A stretch of DNA of 64,000 nucleotides, from the NCBI RefSeq assembly GCF_048569485.1, contig NC_134358.1, forward strand, positions 223,390,986 to 223,454,985, in the 5' to 3' direction. Every line of letters starts with the position of its first letter. The stretch's first letter is position 1. Shown here one piece after another: positions 46,083-57,064 of the stretch. The notes under the pieces are model-generated. The model had not been told where the DNA came from, ran no database searches, and was given only the letters and a program-made list of their open reading frames with translations. Source of the stretch: Anomaloglossus baeobatrachus. Taxonomy: Eukaryota; Chordata; Amphibia; Anura; Aromobatidae. The position numbers and the translations under genes are program-made.

Positions 46083-46654
46083 GTGCCCAGACAGTAATGC
46101 GTGCACGCAACATTTTGTTTTATTATCAAAACACATATCTGTTCTGGGTAGGCCGACTATATAGGCAATGAGACTTGCTGCCTCTGCACTGTCAAATTCT
46201 CACGTACAGTTTAAATCATAGAGGGACAGCCACACATGTTTTCATTGACTGTTGCTTTTCAAGATTTCCATGACTGTGTTGCAGAGCTGTGTGGTTTGCA
46301 TTCACACTGTTATCATCTGCCTTATCTGTGAGGCTTCAGCTAACAAGGGTATTCAGGGGGGGGGGTAATGTGTTTTGTCTATGTTTAGGTAGATAACTTT
46401 GAAGCTTTTGTGAAGCGCCACTGGTAAGTCGTGTTCACACACACACGCACAAACACACAATTACTGCTGATATGCAGAGGGATTAGCAGGTAGTAGGCAA
46501 CAGAATAGATTGTTCTATTATTTCAATTTTATGCATGGTTCTTATTGTTTGTTTTGGGAAAGTTAAACAATCATTTATCAACCCAACTGCATAGAGTGCT
46601 TTTCCTGTTGCGTGGTTTTGCTGCATACTGGGGAGCCCACCCTGTACACGACTT
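46083..46654. other. Unidentified insert in hAT-B (right half)
   Basis: Begins with the second gtgcccag and continues with sequence not recognised, including a short (ca)n near 46437 and a run of G near 46357. It belongs with 29766-30201; together about 1 kb. Confidence 0.45.
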
Positions 46655-46965
46655 AAAATGAAGCATAAGTCGCAATGGGAATTTCACTGTGCTACAATGC
46701 GGCCTAGCGGGGCTGTGCAACCACCGCCTGCCCCATCAAATGCATCTGCGTTCTCTTCATCCTCTTTGACTGTGGGGACAGCAGTCACACATGCTTTTTC
46801 ACGCTGAACTTCCACCCCTTTACCCGTAAGCGGGAGTGTGATTGGCAGGACGTCACTTGTTTAGGAAGTGGAAACAGATGGTATTGTTGAGCTGTCAGAC
46901 AGCGATAGAACCACCATTGGATGAAGGCAACATTATATCCGCGCCTGCACCTTCAACATAGATTG
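46655..46965 (+). pseudogene. hAT-B transposase, segment after the BED finger
   Basis: Continues the coding sequence that stopped at 29765: aagcataagtcgcaatggg, then MRPSGAVQPPPAP and SSSLTVGTAVT. It corresponds to hAT-A 11755-12030. Confidence 0.65.
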
Positions 46966-47275
46966 GCTGGACTACCTGCAGTTAATAATTGCGTTACAGA
47001 AATGGAAAGGAGTGTAGAATGCACATGTGTTGTACCTTGCTTGGCAGCAAAGGAACACTAACTTAGTATTCCAGACACTTTTAGGATGGCAGAAAAAGTG
47101 ACAGCTCTTTGGGCAAATTAAATAGCTTGGCAAAAGTGGGCAGGTGGGTATAGTGGCCGTGTTCTGTGGGTACCAGAACAGTAAAGGAAGCCTCACTTTC
47201 TATCCCTCCTAATGATGAAATGCTGCAAGGAATTCCCTGAGTTTGCTATAAAATTTGCGTAGCAAAATGTGCAGG
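46966..47275 (-). mobile_element. hAT-B inverted 5' leader piece and junction
   Basis: 47130-47272 is the reverse complement of the hAT-A leader near 10290-10420 (gtgggtaccagaacag, ctatccctcctaatgatg). 46966-47129 is unassigned. Confidence 0.55.
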
Positions 47276-48169
47276 ATGTGTGTGATGTCACACTAGTCAC
47301 AGTTTCGGGTCGGCAGCGAGAGGAGATGTGACAAGCGGCGGCCATGGAGGACAGTGACAGCGCTGATGTCGGGAGGGCAGGACTTCATCACCGCAGGTAA
47401 GGGTAGGTTCACATTTCCGTTGTTTTGCATCAGTCACATGCGTTGCTTGATGCTTGTGACTGATGCGTTGTAGAACGGATGACAAGACTAGAATTCATTG
47501 TCGGACTCCGTTGTAAAAAAGAGAACGGTCAGCTGATCGCTCTCATTAGCCGGCCGGCTTTTAAGAACGAACAGATGATCTCCCAGTGGCTGGCTAATGA
47601 GAGCGATCAGCTGATTGCTCACTGCAGTCGGCCGTCGAAAATGTGTGCGGACGGCGGAGTGCGGGGTGGGTGGAGCCGAGCGGGGCCATGTGTGCGGGCG
47701 GCGGAGTGCGAGGTGGGTGGAGCCGAGCGGGGCTATGTGTGCGGGCGGCGGAGTGTGAGGTGGGTGGAGCCGAACGGGGCCATGTGGCGCTGAGGACCTC
47801 AGTGCCGAAGCCTGCATGGCTGGGGACAGGTGAGTGTGAGTGTGTATGTGTGTACATGCCGAGTACAGGAGGAGGCGGAGCCAAGAAGGTAAGTGTCGAC
47901 TCCCTGCATATGTAGCCAGGGTAAATATCGTGTTACTAAGCAAAGCGCTTTGCTTGGATACCCGATATTTACCTTGGTTACCAGCTTACCGCAGGCTGCC
48001 AGTGATGGCTCCCTGCATACTGTAGCTGTAAAAAGCCACGCTTTTGGTGATCGAACTGTTCTCGAACGTAACTCGAACTGTCGAGCTTTGAACAAAAAGC
48101 TCGAGTTTGAACACGCCCCAAAATCACTCGAACATGAAATTGGCGAACCTCGAACCTCGCTTATCTCTA
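47276..48169 (-). repeat. Outer hAT, 5' terminal region
   Basis: GC-rich leader, a 48-bp minisatellite, a palindrome around aagcaaagcgctttgctt (47937-47956) and the tcgaac-rich terminus ending at 48169. A 27-bp stretch at 47960-47986 is identical to one in the MITE at 51655-52521. Confidence 0.6.
47643..47790. repeat. 48-bp minisatellite, ~3 copies
   Basis: The unit gcggcggagtgcgaggtggg-tggagccgagcggggc... repeats about three times at 48-bp spacing. Readings here are artefacts of the repeat. Confidence 0.75.
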
Positions 48170-48177
48170 CTCCTGAC

Positions 48178-48505
48178 ATCATCCCTGCATTATTACAAAA
48201 TACTACAGATTGTCTGTCCGCTGTCTCCAACATCATGTCCTCCCTCTATCTAAAACTGAACCTGTTAAAAACTGAAGTTCTTCTGTTTCCTCCCTCTCCT
48301 AACCTTCCGAAACCAAATATTACCATTTCTGTGTTTGGTTCTATCATTACGCCCCAGCAGCACGCCTGCTGTCTTGGGGTTATATTTGATTCCGATCTCT
48401 CCTTCACTCCCCACATTTGTTCACTTGCTCGTTCTTGTCAATTACACCTCAAAAACATCTCGAGAATTCGACCTCTTCTTACCGTTGGCTCCGCAAAAAC
48501 TCTTA
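48178..48505 (+). pseudogene. L2 LINE RT, continuation after the hAT nest
   Basis: Same element as 16800-19354. The reading LKLNLLKTEVLLF is followed by LGVIFDSDLSFTPHI, the RT thumb region typical of L2/CR1 ORF2. It stops at a MITE inserted at 48506. Confidence 0.85.
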
Positions 48506-49050
48506 GGGGCAGTTTGCACACTACGACATCGCAGCTGCGATGTTGGTGGGGTCAAATCGAAAGTGACGCACATCCGGCATCGCAGTCGATATCGTAGTGT
48601 GTAAATCCTTTTTGATACGATTAACAAGCGCAAAAGCGTCGTTATCGTATCATCGGTGTAGGGTCCGGCATTTCCATGAATTGGGAAATACCGATGTTGT
48701 TCCTCGTTCCTGCGGCAGCACACATCGCTTTGTGTGAAGCCGCAGGAGCGAGGAACATCTCCTACCTGCGTCCTGCGGCTCACGCCGGCTATGCGGAAGG
48801 AAGGAGGTGGCCGGGATGTTTACATCCCGCTCATCTCTGCCCCTCCGCTTCTATTGGCCGCCTGCCGTGTGACGTAATAAGGAGGTGGTTCGCCGGCCAG
48901 AGCGACGTCGCAGGGCAGGTGAGTGCATGTGAAGCTGCCATAGCAATAATGGCAGCTATCACCATGATATCGCAGCTGCGACGGGGGCGGGGACTATCGC
49001 GCACGGCATCGCAGCATCGGCTTGCGATGTCGTAGTATGCAAAGTGCCCC
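48506..49050. mobile_element. PIF/Harbinger-type MITE in the L2 LINE, TTA target
   Basis: TTA at 48503-48505 and 49051-49053. Termini GGGGCAGTTTGCACACTACG and, reversed, GGGGCACTTTGCATACTACG are near identical. 545 bp, no transposase. Removing it rejoins the LINE. Confidence 0.85.
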
Positions 49051-49885
49051 TTACTGTCACTCTCATTCATTCTCGCCTGGATTATTGTAATTCTTTACTA
49101 ATTGGTCTCCCTGTTCCTAAACTCTCCCCTCTCCAATCCATTCTGAATGCTGCAGCCAGGATCATTTTCCTCTGCAACTGCTTCACTGATGCCTTTGCTC
49201 TTTGCCAGTTATTGCACTGGTTGCCTATCCGCTACAGAATCCAACATAAACTTATCACTCTCATTCACAAAGCTCTCAAGGGTTCTGCACCACCCTACAT
49301 CTCCTCCCTCATTTCTGTCTATCACCCCACCCGTGCCCTCCGCTCTGCTAATGACCTAAGACTGACATCCTCAACAATTCGAACCTCCCACTCCCATCTT
49401 CAAGATCTCTCACGAGCTGCGCCTATGCTCTGGAACACACTACTAAGAGCAATCCGATTAATTCCCAACAGCCACACCTTTAAACGGGCCCTAAAAACGC
49501 ATTTCTTTAGACTAGCCTATCACTTCACTGCCCTGATCTAATCTAGTCCCTTTCTGTCTTCCTACAAAAAAAAAAAAAAATTTACTTCCATTTCTTGTCC
49601 CCTGTACGTGTATAAATTCTGGCTGATGACAGGTTCATGCAGCTGGTTTTGAATCCCCTATTAAATCAATGGCTGGACCATATATAACAAGCTTTTCTCC
49701 CCCCCATTCACCTTTTGTGTCTCCCCTATTTCCTAGACTGTAAGCTTACGAGCAGGGCCCTCACTCCTCCTGGTATCTTAATTTTGTTATTTTATACTGT
49801 CTCATATTGTCTGTACATGTCCCCTCTGAATTGTAAAGCGCTGCAGTATATGTTGGCGCTATAGAAATAAAACTTATTATTATTA
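49051..49885 (+). mobile_element. L2 LINE C-terminus, 3' UTR and tail
   Basis: Reading HSRLDYCNSLLIGLP, LHWLPIRYRI and FKRALKTHFF (stop at 49541), then a UTR with ggcgctatagaaataaaac and a (tta)n tail. These are diagnostic of the L2 clade. Confidence 0.85.
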
Positions 49886-49889
49886 TTTG

Positions 49890-50442
49890 TCATCCTTTAC
49901 TGCAGCTGACTTCAGTTGTTGCTCATTTGTGAGTCTTTATGCCTTGTTTGGCCTTAAGCATGTGAAATGCATGCTTGACATGGTTGACATCTAGTGATTG
50001 ACTTGGCCTTTGCATAATATTCCACTTGTTTGCCTTATAAAACTCCTGGGTTGCTTTTGCTGTATGCTTTGTTTCATTGTTCATCTGTAGTTTGAAGTGC
50101 CATCCAATCAACTTTGCTGAATTTGGTTGAATCTGAGCAGAACATAAAAGCACTGTACACTTCAAAATTCATCCAACTGCTTCTGTCTTAGTTACATCAT
50201 CAATAAACACTAGTGATCGAGTGTCAGTGCATACCCGGCCATCACGCTGCCTCCACCATGTTTTATAGAGGATGGGGTAGACTTAGGATCATGAGCCTTT
50301 CCAAGCCTTCTCCATATGTTCTTCTTAATATTATTCTGGCACAGGCTGATCTTATTTTCATTTGCCCAAAGAATGCTTTTCCAGAACTGGGCAGCTTCTT
50401 TAGAATTTTTTTTTGGCAAAGTCTAATCTAACCTTTCTATTT
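49890..50442 (-). pseudogene. Tc1/mariner transposase fragment
   Basis: Minus strand. The readings ILWANENKISLC, GEA-like GKAHDPKSTPSS, IKHGGGSVMAGY and KHTAKATQEFYKANKWN with the PSQSLDVNHVKHAF block are the catalytic DD34E core of a Tc1 transposase. Several stops, no terminal repeats seen. 5' part and ends are missing. Confidence 0.75.
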
Positions 50443-50446
50443 TTAA

Positions 50447-51101
50447 AGTGCTCCAATCACCAGGATTTTCCTATATAACCTAAAGCCAATGCTATACTGG
50501 CACTATCATGCTGATTGTATACATACATTTAGTTGTCAGCTAGGATCTATAGGGTTTGAAACACCAGCAAGTATAGTTTGTAAAATCAGCAGCTTTTTGA
50601 ATGACACCTGCTGCAGCAGCTGACAGCTGGGGAGGATATTCATCGTTACCCCCTCCCCTGTTATTTATGCTAATTCTATTATAGAATCGATTTACTTTGT
50701 GACTAAAAGAACCTTTGTTGATGTCATGTGACCAGAAGAGGCGGGGCCTCAGCCAACAGGAAAATGTTGCTTCCTGATATCAGCTATGTTGGCTGAGACC
50801 CCGCACCTTCTGAGCACGAGTATGACATCAGCACAGGTCCTGTTAGTCACAAAGTAAATCAATTCTATAATATAATTAGCATATAACAGGGGGAGGGGTT
50901 AATTATGAGTACCCACCGCAGCTATCAGCTGCTGCAGCTGCTGTCATTCAAATAGCTGTTGATTTTATAAACTTTACTTGCTTGTGTTTCAAAACCTATA
51001 CATCCTAGCTGACAACTAAATGTATGCATAGAATCAGCATGATATTGCCAGTATAACACTGGCTTTAGGTTATATACAAAAATCCTGGTGATTGGTGCAC
51101 C
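50447..51101. mobile_element. Foldback MITE with TTAA target (T2/Kolobok-like)
   Basis: TTAA at 50443-50446 and 51102-51105. The ends share caatcaccaggattttt in inverted order, and the two halves are largely reverse complements of each other over the whole 655 bp. Such elements are known in amphibians as T2-type MITEs; the piggyBac class is the alternative. Confidence 0.7.
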
Positions 51102-51654
51102 TTAAGGCTCATAAATGGTTTATATTGTCATGGCCAAAAGTGTTGGCACCCTTGAAATTGTTCCCAGAAAATTATTGCAATTACACGTTTTGTTATACAC
51201 GTTTATTTCCTTTGTGTGTATTGGAACAACACAAAAAAAAGAGACTCAAAAGGCAAATTGGACATAATTTTACACAAAACCCCAAAAATGTCCTGGACAA
51301 AATTGTCGTCACCTTTCCAAAATTGTGGGTAGTAAAATACTTTGTTTCAACATGTGATGCTCTTTCAAACTAACCTGTAACAAGTAACAGGTTTGGGCAT
51401 TATGAAAATCACACCTGAAATCAGATAGAAAGTGTAGCTGTTGACTCAATCTTTGCATTGTGTGGCACTGTGTGGCACACTAAGCCTAGAGAACAGAAAG
51501 AGAAGAACGAGAGAAAGAGAAGAAAGAAGAGAACTGTCTGAGGACTTGAGAACTAAAATTGTTGAAAAATATCAACAATCTCAAGGTTATAATTCCATCT
51601 CCAGAGATTTTGATGTTCCTTTCTCTACATTGTGCAACATAATCAAGAACCTTA

Positions 51655-52521
51655 AGGTCCAGTCACACTAAGCAACTTACCAGCGATCCCAACAACGATA
51701 GGGATCGCTGGTAAGTTGCTAGGAAGTTGCTGGTGAGATGTCACACTGCAACGCTCCAGCGATCCCACCAGCAACCTGACCTGGCAGGGATCGCTGGAGC
51801 GTCGCTACACGAGTTGCTGGTGAGCTCACCAGCAACCAGTGACCAGCCCCCAGCGCCGCGTGGAAGATGCTGCGCTTGGTAACTAAGGTAAATATCGGGT
51901 AACCAACCCGATATTTACCTTGGTTACCAGCTCACGCAGCTTCACGTGCAGAGAGCAGGGAGCAGCGCACACTGAGCGGTGGCTCCCTGCTCTCCTAGTT
52001 ACAGCACACATCGGGTTAATTACCCGATGTGTGCTGCAGCTACATGTGCAGAGAGCAGGGAGCCGTGCACACTGCTTAGCGCTGGCTCCTTGCTCTCCTA
52101 GCTACAGCACACATCGGGTTAATTAACCCGATGTGTCCTGCAGCTACATGTGCACAGAGCAGGAGCCGGCACTGACAGTGAGAGCGGCTGAGGCTGGTAA
52201 CAAAGGTAAATATCGGGTAACCAAGGACAGGGCTTCTTGGTTACCCGATGTTTACATTGGTTACCAGCCTCCGCAGAAGCCGGCTCCTGCTGCCTGCACA
52301 TTTAGTTGTTGCTGTTTCGCTGTCACACACAGCGATCTGTGCTTCACAGCGGGACAGCAACAACTAAAAAATGGCCCAGGACATTCAGCAACAACCAACG
52401 ACCTCACAGCAGGGGCCAGGTTGTTGCTGGATGTCACACACAGCAACATCGCTAGCAACGTCACAAAAGTTGTTCGTTAGCAGCGATGTTGCTAGCGATG
52501 TTGCTTAGTGTGACGGGGCCT
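51655..52521. mobile_element. PIF/Harbinger-type MITE in the Tc1 transposon, TTA target
   Basis: TTA at 51652-51654 and 52522-52524. Termini AGGTCCAGTCACACTAAGC and, reversed, AGGCCCCGTCACACTAAGC. 867 bp. Inside are repeated blocks of acatgtgcagagagcaggg and inverted words cccgatatttacc / ggtaaatatcggg. No transposase. Confidence 0.85.
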
Positions 52522-52753
52522 TTACAGCTTGTGTTGTTGGAGATAATCTCCCTTAATAAGGGTGGCAGAGAAAAACTGATTAAAGGTTACAACCCAGGAT
52601 AGTGGTGGATAAGCAACTTCAATCAAGTTCTAAAGAAATTCAAACTGTCCTGCAGGCTCAGGGTGCATCAGTGTCAGCGAGAACTATCCTTCCACATTTG
52701 AATGAAATTAAAAACATATGCTATGGAAGAAAGAGAACCCTGACACAGAGACA

Positions 52754-52966
52754 TACAGACGTGGCCGAAAGTGTTGGCACCTTGAAAATTGTTCCAGAAA
52801 ATGAAGTATTTCTCCAAGAAAATTATTGAAATGATACATGTTTTGTTATATACATTTATTTCCTTTGTGTGGATTGGGAACATAAAAAAACAAAACAGAG
52901 AAAAAAGGCAAAATGGACATAATTTCATAAAAACCTAGGAGTACCCCACTGCTGACACAGAGACAT
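52754..52966 (+). mobile_element. Small Tc1 left-end fragment inside the Tc1 copy
   Basis: gtggccgaaagtgttggcacc to cctaggagtacccc, flanked by the direct repeat tgacacagagacat (52740-52753, 52953-52966). This is unlike the TA duplication of Tc1 transposition. Confidence 0.55.
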
Positions 52967-53130
52967 AAAAAGCTAGACTGCAGTTTTCCAAAATGTACGT
53001 AAGCCAAAATTCTTCTGGGAAAGCGTCTTGTGGACAGATAAGACCAAGATAGAGCTTTTTTCTTAAAGCACGTTATTCTACTGTTTCGCAAAAACGGAAT
53101 GAGGCCAACAAACCACCGTGGTAATTGCAA

Positions 53131-53280
53131 ATCATCAAGAAACCATTAGTTATCTAGTTAAATATATTTATTGGAAAGGACTCATAGTTCTCAAAGTTAA
53201 TGCTTTGTGAAGAGTTCACCATATAATGCAGACAGTCCTTTGCACTGGGGCTTTGGTAATATAGGCCACATTCATAGCTA
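53131..53280. other. Short unassigned stretch; possible poly(A) signal of the DRAM-like gene
   Basis: The minus strand has AATAAA at 53172-53167, some 735 bp beyond the stop codon of the gene at 53907. Usage is not shown. Confidence 0.25.
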
Positions 53281-53625
53281 TATATGTAGTTAGTTACAGT
53301 TACAAAGATTGAAAAAAGACCTAGGTCCATCTACTTCAACCCATGACCTAAACTAACATATTGATCCAGAGGAAGGCAAAAAACCCCGTGGGCCAGATAG
53401 TAAGCGCCACATTAGGGAAAAAAATTCCTTCCCGACTCCACATACGGCAATCAGAATAGTTCCCTGGATCAATGCCCCATCACAGAATCTAGGGCACATA
53501 ACCTGTAATGTTGTATTTTTCAAAACAGGCATCCTTGCCTAACTTTAGTAGTGAATAAACCATTACAAAATTATGTGACATAGAGTTCCATAGTCTTCAC
53601 TGCTCTTACAGTAAAGAATCATAGT
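53281..53625. repeat. Interspersed repeat of amphibian type
   Basis: Carries ttgaaaaaagacctaggtcc, gatccagaggaaggcaaaaa and aattccttcccgactcc, words I know as a frequent amphibian repeat. It lies in the probable 3' UTR of the DRAM-like gene or just beyond. Family not named. Confidence 0.5.
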
Positions 53626-53906
53626 TATATGGCATCAAAGCCATGTTTATCTTCCCAGTGGAGATGGCTTCAGATTTTCTAAATGTTCTTCCATCCACCA
53701 GCAGTTAAAATGGTTGTGGCATTCTGCTGCTCTGTGTCCAGGAACATAGTTGTTAGATGGATGATTCAGTAATTACGCTTCGGTACCTGTCGTACCTGCC
53801 GTTCTCCAAATTTCTTCTCATTGGAAGTCGGTAAGATGTTAGGCTCCAGCACAGATGATTCCAGTGGTCTTTATGTTCCTCCAGCCCCAAGTCTTTCCCC
53901 TCGATT

Positions 53907-56342
53907 TTACACGGGAAGTTTGGTGGCCTGGTTCTTTTCCCTTAGACAGATGGTGACACCTTCCCGGGAGAACTTTAAAGACAAACTCTGAGAAAAAGGA
54001 GAAAAGACAATTATCAGTAGACATTATTGAACTTCGGCATCTCTGTCATCTATTTTTGAAATTGGATTTTTTAGTGCAACAAATCTTTAAGTGAAACATT
54101 TTTGGCTCAAATAAGACCCTCACATATTTACTCACCTGGAAATCTGTATAATTAGTAAGCTGATGCATTATTAGGCCGACGAATCCCGTCCACTCGCCTA
54201 TCATGCCTGCCATGTAGAAGATCTGCAGAAGGTAGAGGATAGAGGATGTTATTATTACCTGTCTGGTACGGGATGAGACGGTAGGATGACTTTTCCACTG
54301 AGAGGTTATAATTTACTTTTACACAGGACACAAGTGAATTACACAAGATAATGAAATATGAAATAAACTTACCAAAAAACAGGCACCATTGCATAGCTGG
54401 AAGAAGGTGGTGCACATACCTGTAACAACTGGAAGAACGTGTTAAGAAAAGTACCTGAATGTTATTATTATATTGCTTCCCATAGTGCCATGACCGTGCG
54501 ATAAAATATGGCACAAGGGAGCGTACCTTACACACCTAAACACACTGACTCATCTAGAAAAGGATACATATCAGGAGTAATGCAATCGTCAACAACGCTG
54601 CTGCCAATCTAAAGTGGCACATACAGCGACTGCTGAAGGATCGTTTGTACAGGTATACAGACTGACATAAGTTGTAAATGGCAAGAAGAAAAAATGCCAG
54701 ACCTGCTCCGATCCTGTGCGGTGTAGGATGGGTTTTCACCTAGAAAGAGAAGAAATATATGACGGTCATCAATAAGATCATTATGAAGATCTGAGAATAC
54801 ATAACGGCAGGATCCCCCCAATATAATATACTGGGCTCCAGGCAGTCACCAAACTATAAATTATACTGAACCTGAGGTCCCGAGTATTACTGGAGACCTT
54901 ATAAAAAACTGATAACTAACCGAGCATACTGCATTAACCGCGTTCGTTCCCAATGCACACTATCCAGCTAGCGATGAGAAGGATTTTCTGGCAGATGATA
55001 AACCGCTTCTCCGATGGCTCAGATTGAATAATCATGAACCTATACTGGATGTACGCGATGCCGGCCCCTGAAATAGAAAAGCAAGTTATCAACCAGATAT
55101 TTCTATGTCACTGCTATAGAAAATCTAACCTTAAGAGTGCACCAATGATTAACATCTCCAGTACTGGCCGTTATTAGAGATTTACAGGGACTATCTGTGC
55201 CACTGGTGTCCTATCTCTGTATCAAATTGATGATGATTGAAGGGAAGCCACATATCCTTCATTGCTTACCAGGCACAGGTCCTTACTTCTGGTGATGGCT
55301 GTGCTTGGTATTACAGCTCTGTGTCATTTACTTTAATGGGATTGAGCTGCAGAAATCTTTAGTACCAGGTTTTTTGTAAAAAAGTACCAAAATGTTCAGC
55401 ATGGTCTCTTAAATCAGGTAAACAGCGGGATGTCATAGTCAGAACCCCACCGATCTCTTATTAATGGGCTATAAATCTTCTAGTCCCAGAGACTTCAATG
55501 TCACCTCTGAGCACGGAATTGCTGAGCTCTTCATGAGGATATCTCCCTATGGGATGCAGCGTCTACTTACCAAAGAAGGAGTTCACTAGGAAGATAACGG
55601 TGTAGATGACCGATTCTGGGAACGTAATTCCCGTATCACTGTAAAAGATATGGAAAATTTTGGGAATTATTAGGACATGAGCGGATTAATTGTCATTTAT
55701 AATTATCCTCCATTATATATTCTGACCAAAAGTACATTGGTGGAAGTTTATCAAACTTAGTGTAAAATAAAAGCGTTACGGTGCTTGGGAGAAGGGAAGG
55801 AAAAAGCAAAAATGCAAAAAAGAAAATTGTCTGCAGCAGGAAGGGGTTAACAATGTACAACTTAGAAAGCAAGAAGACATTCCAGGAAATTTAATCGTAT
55901 AATTAGAACATTACATGATATTAAAGGGGTTGTCCACTACTTGGTTATCCCCTTCTTATTCCCCATGTGAGCCCCCACAAAAATAAAAATGCCAAAACAC
56001 ACCGTTGGTGCCGGCGCGGTTACACCAGTGTCAAAACTTGTGTTCCCGGGGCTCATGTGACATTGTTAAGACACGGGAGCCCCGCACCCAATCACTGCCA
56101 GTTTCTGTCTCCCGCCAAAGGTGAGTATATATTTTTATTTTTATGGGAATGGTACAAGAAGTAGACAACCCTTTAAATATAAAAATAATAGAAAAGTCTA
56201 CTTTGTTCCCAGTACCCTCTTACCTGATGTAAGGATATTTCTGATGCCCTGAGATGACTGTCAGGGCAATTAGCACACAGACGCCCAATAGCGTCCATAA
56301 GACCCACAAGATTGGCAAGAATGCCAAACCCCGGATCTCCAT
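53907..56342 (-). CDS. DRAM/TMEM150-family six-pass membrane protein gene, seven exons
   Basis: Host gene of the Frag1/DRAM/Sfk1 family (DRAM proteins act in lysosomal membranes and autophagy; the TMEM150 branch is related). Coding exons: 56342-56224, 55638-55571, 55067-54921, 54739-54568, 54419-54373, 54222-54136, 53987-53907, all with GT/AG borders and matching phases. Exon 1 reads MEIRGLAFLPILWVLW; exons 1-2 join at the family motif PYISDTG.TFPES; exon 4 has HRIGAGLAFF, exon 6 GEWTGFVGL and TDFQ, and exon 7 ends TKLPV. About 239 residues, close to DRAM1 (238). One extra G in the GGG at 54949-54951 breaks the frame of exon 3; without it exon 3 ends in phase 0 and fits exon 4. It is either an assembly error or an inactivating change. 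The paralogue (dram1-like) is not certain. Confidence 0.8.
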
Positions 56343-56455
56343 GTTGGAAAGAAGAATAGCTAAGTAAAACCTTGCACTCTCTCTCTATTTCTCAATATTT
56401 CTCTCTCTCTCTGGCTCTGTTTCTTTCTCTGTATTCACAGATAAGAAGGCAGATT
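55768..56455. repeat. Segmental duplication, gene-side copy (exon 1 block)
   Basis: About 690 bp covering intron-1 sequence, a MITE, exon 1 and about 110 bp upstream. It is repeated at 57919-58623 with few differences and in the same orientation. Confidence 0.85.
55921..56176. mobile_element. MITE in intron 1 of the DRAM-like gene
   Basis: The termini ttaaaggggttgtccacta and, reversed, ttaaagggttgtctact are inverted. About 256 bp, non-coding. It was present before the block duplicated, since its copy is at 58070-58319. Confidence 0.65.
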
Positions 56456-57064
56456 TAGTATCAGACAGAGGTTTTATAGGCTCAGAACCTGATGATGTCA
56501 CGAGGCTATTGTGATGTCATTGCTGATCACCTCATTGTTACATCATCACTCAGGCAGCCTGGATCTGATTTGTTCTTGTTATTGTAGATTTTTTTCACAT
56601 ATATTTCTTCTTATTAACAATATACAGTACATCTTCTATGAGTATCTCCAGCACATTGCAGTGTAATCACTCCGAATATTATATTGATGTACAAGTTTAA
56701 ATACTAGCACAAAATATATATTTACAGGATGTTACAAGTTTCTCACCAAGAGCGCAGCTCCAGTATACAGATCACTTTCTGCTCTTTAAAACCCCTGTTT
56801 AAATATACACGGCCCCAATTCATCATTTGCAGTGCTTCACTTTCCTTTTTTGTCCTGTAGTATGAGTTGGTGTTATTTGTGCTAAAATCATCAAAATGGC
56901 TCATGCAATTATAAAATTTGGCACAAAGTAAAAAATTGATTTTCTTTTCCTGTCTTGAACTGTTTTTGCAACTTTTGGCAGTGGAATTCACATAGTGGTG
57001 CACTGAAGAGCACACCAGGGGTAACTGGAATGAAATTGTGCCAAATTGTGCGACTTTTTAACAT
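56456..57064. other. Upstream region of the DRAM-like gene
   Basis: No element recognised. It probably contained the original promoter. A CT-rich stretch just upstream of exon 1 (56375-56430) belongs to the duplicated block. Confidence 0.4.

Larger units (their letters stand above)
19355..48169 (-). mobile_element. Outer hAT transposon hosting the whole nest
   Basis: Left terminus TAGAGATGAGCGA at 19355, right terminus ending TTATCTCTA at 48169. A perfect 8-bp target duplication ctcctgac (19347-19354, 48170-48177) fits nTnnnnAn. The left end carries the 3'-type and the right end the 5'-type subterminal sequence seen in hAT-A, so it lies on the minus strand. Its own DNA appears to be 19355-21640, 22790-23052 and about 47276-48169; no transposase of its own is visible. 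Everything between was inserted later. Span 28,815 bp. Confidence 0.85.
51120..53130 (+). mobile_element. Tc1-type transposon, interrupted, 3' truncated
   Basis: Left terminal sequence with catggccaaaagtgttggca (51130), then the transposase N-terminus RRELSEDLRTKIVEKYQQS (about 51520) up to 51654. A MITE follows (51655-52521), then the continuing reading KEIQTVLQAQGASVSARTI (about 52635). A small copy of a Tc1 left end is inserted at about 52754-52966. The copy ends after the TK.ELF-like block near 53060. Multiple breaks. Confidence 0.75.

Noticed and set aside
47479-47943. Readings of about 100-150 codons on both strands
   Set aside because: Produced by the GC-rich 48-bp minisatellite.
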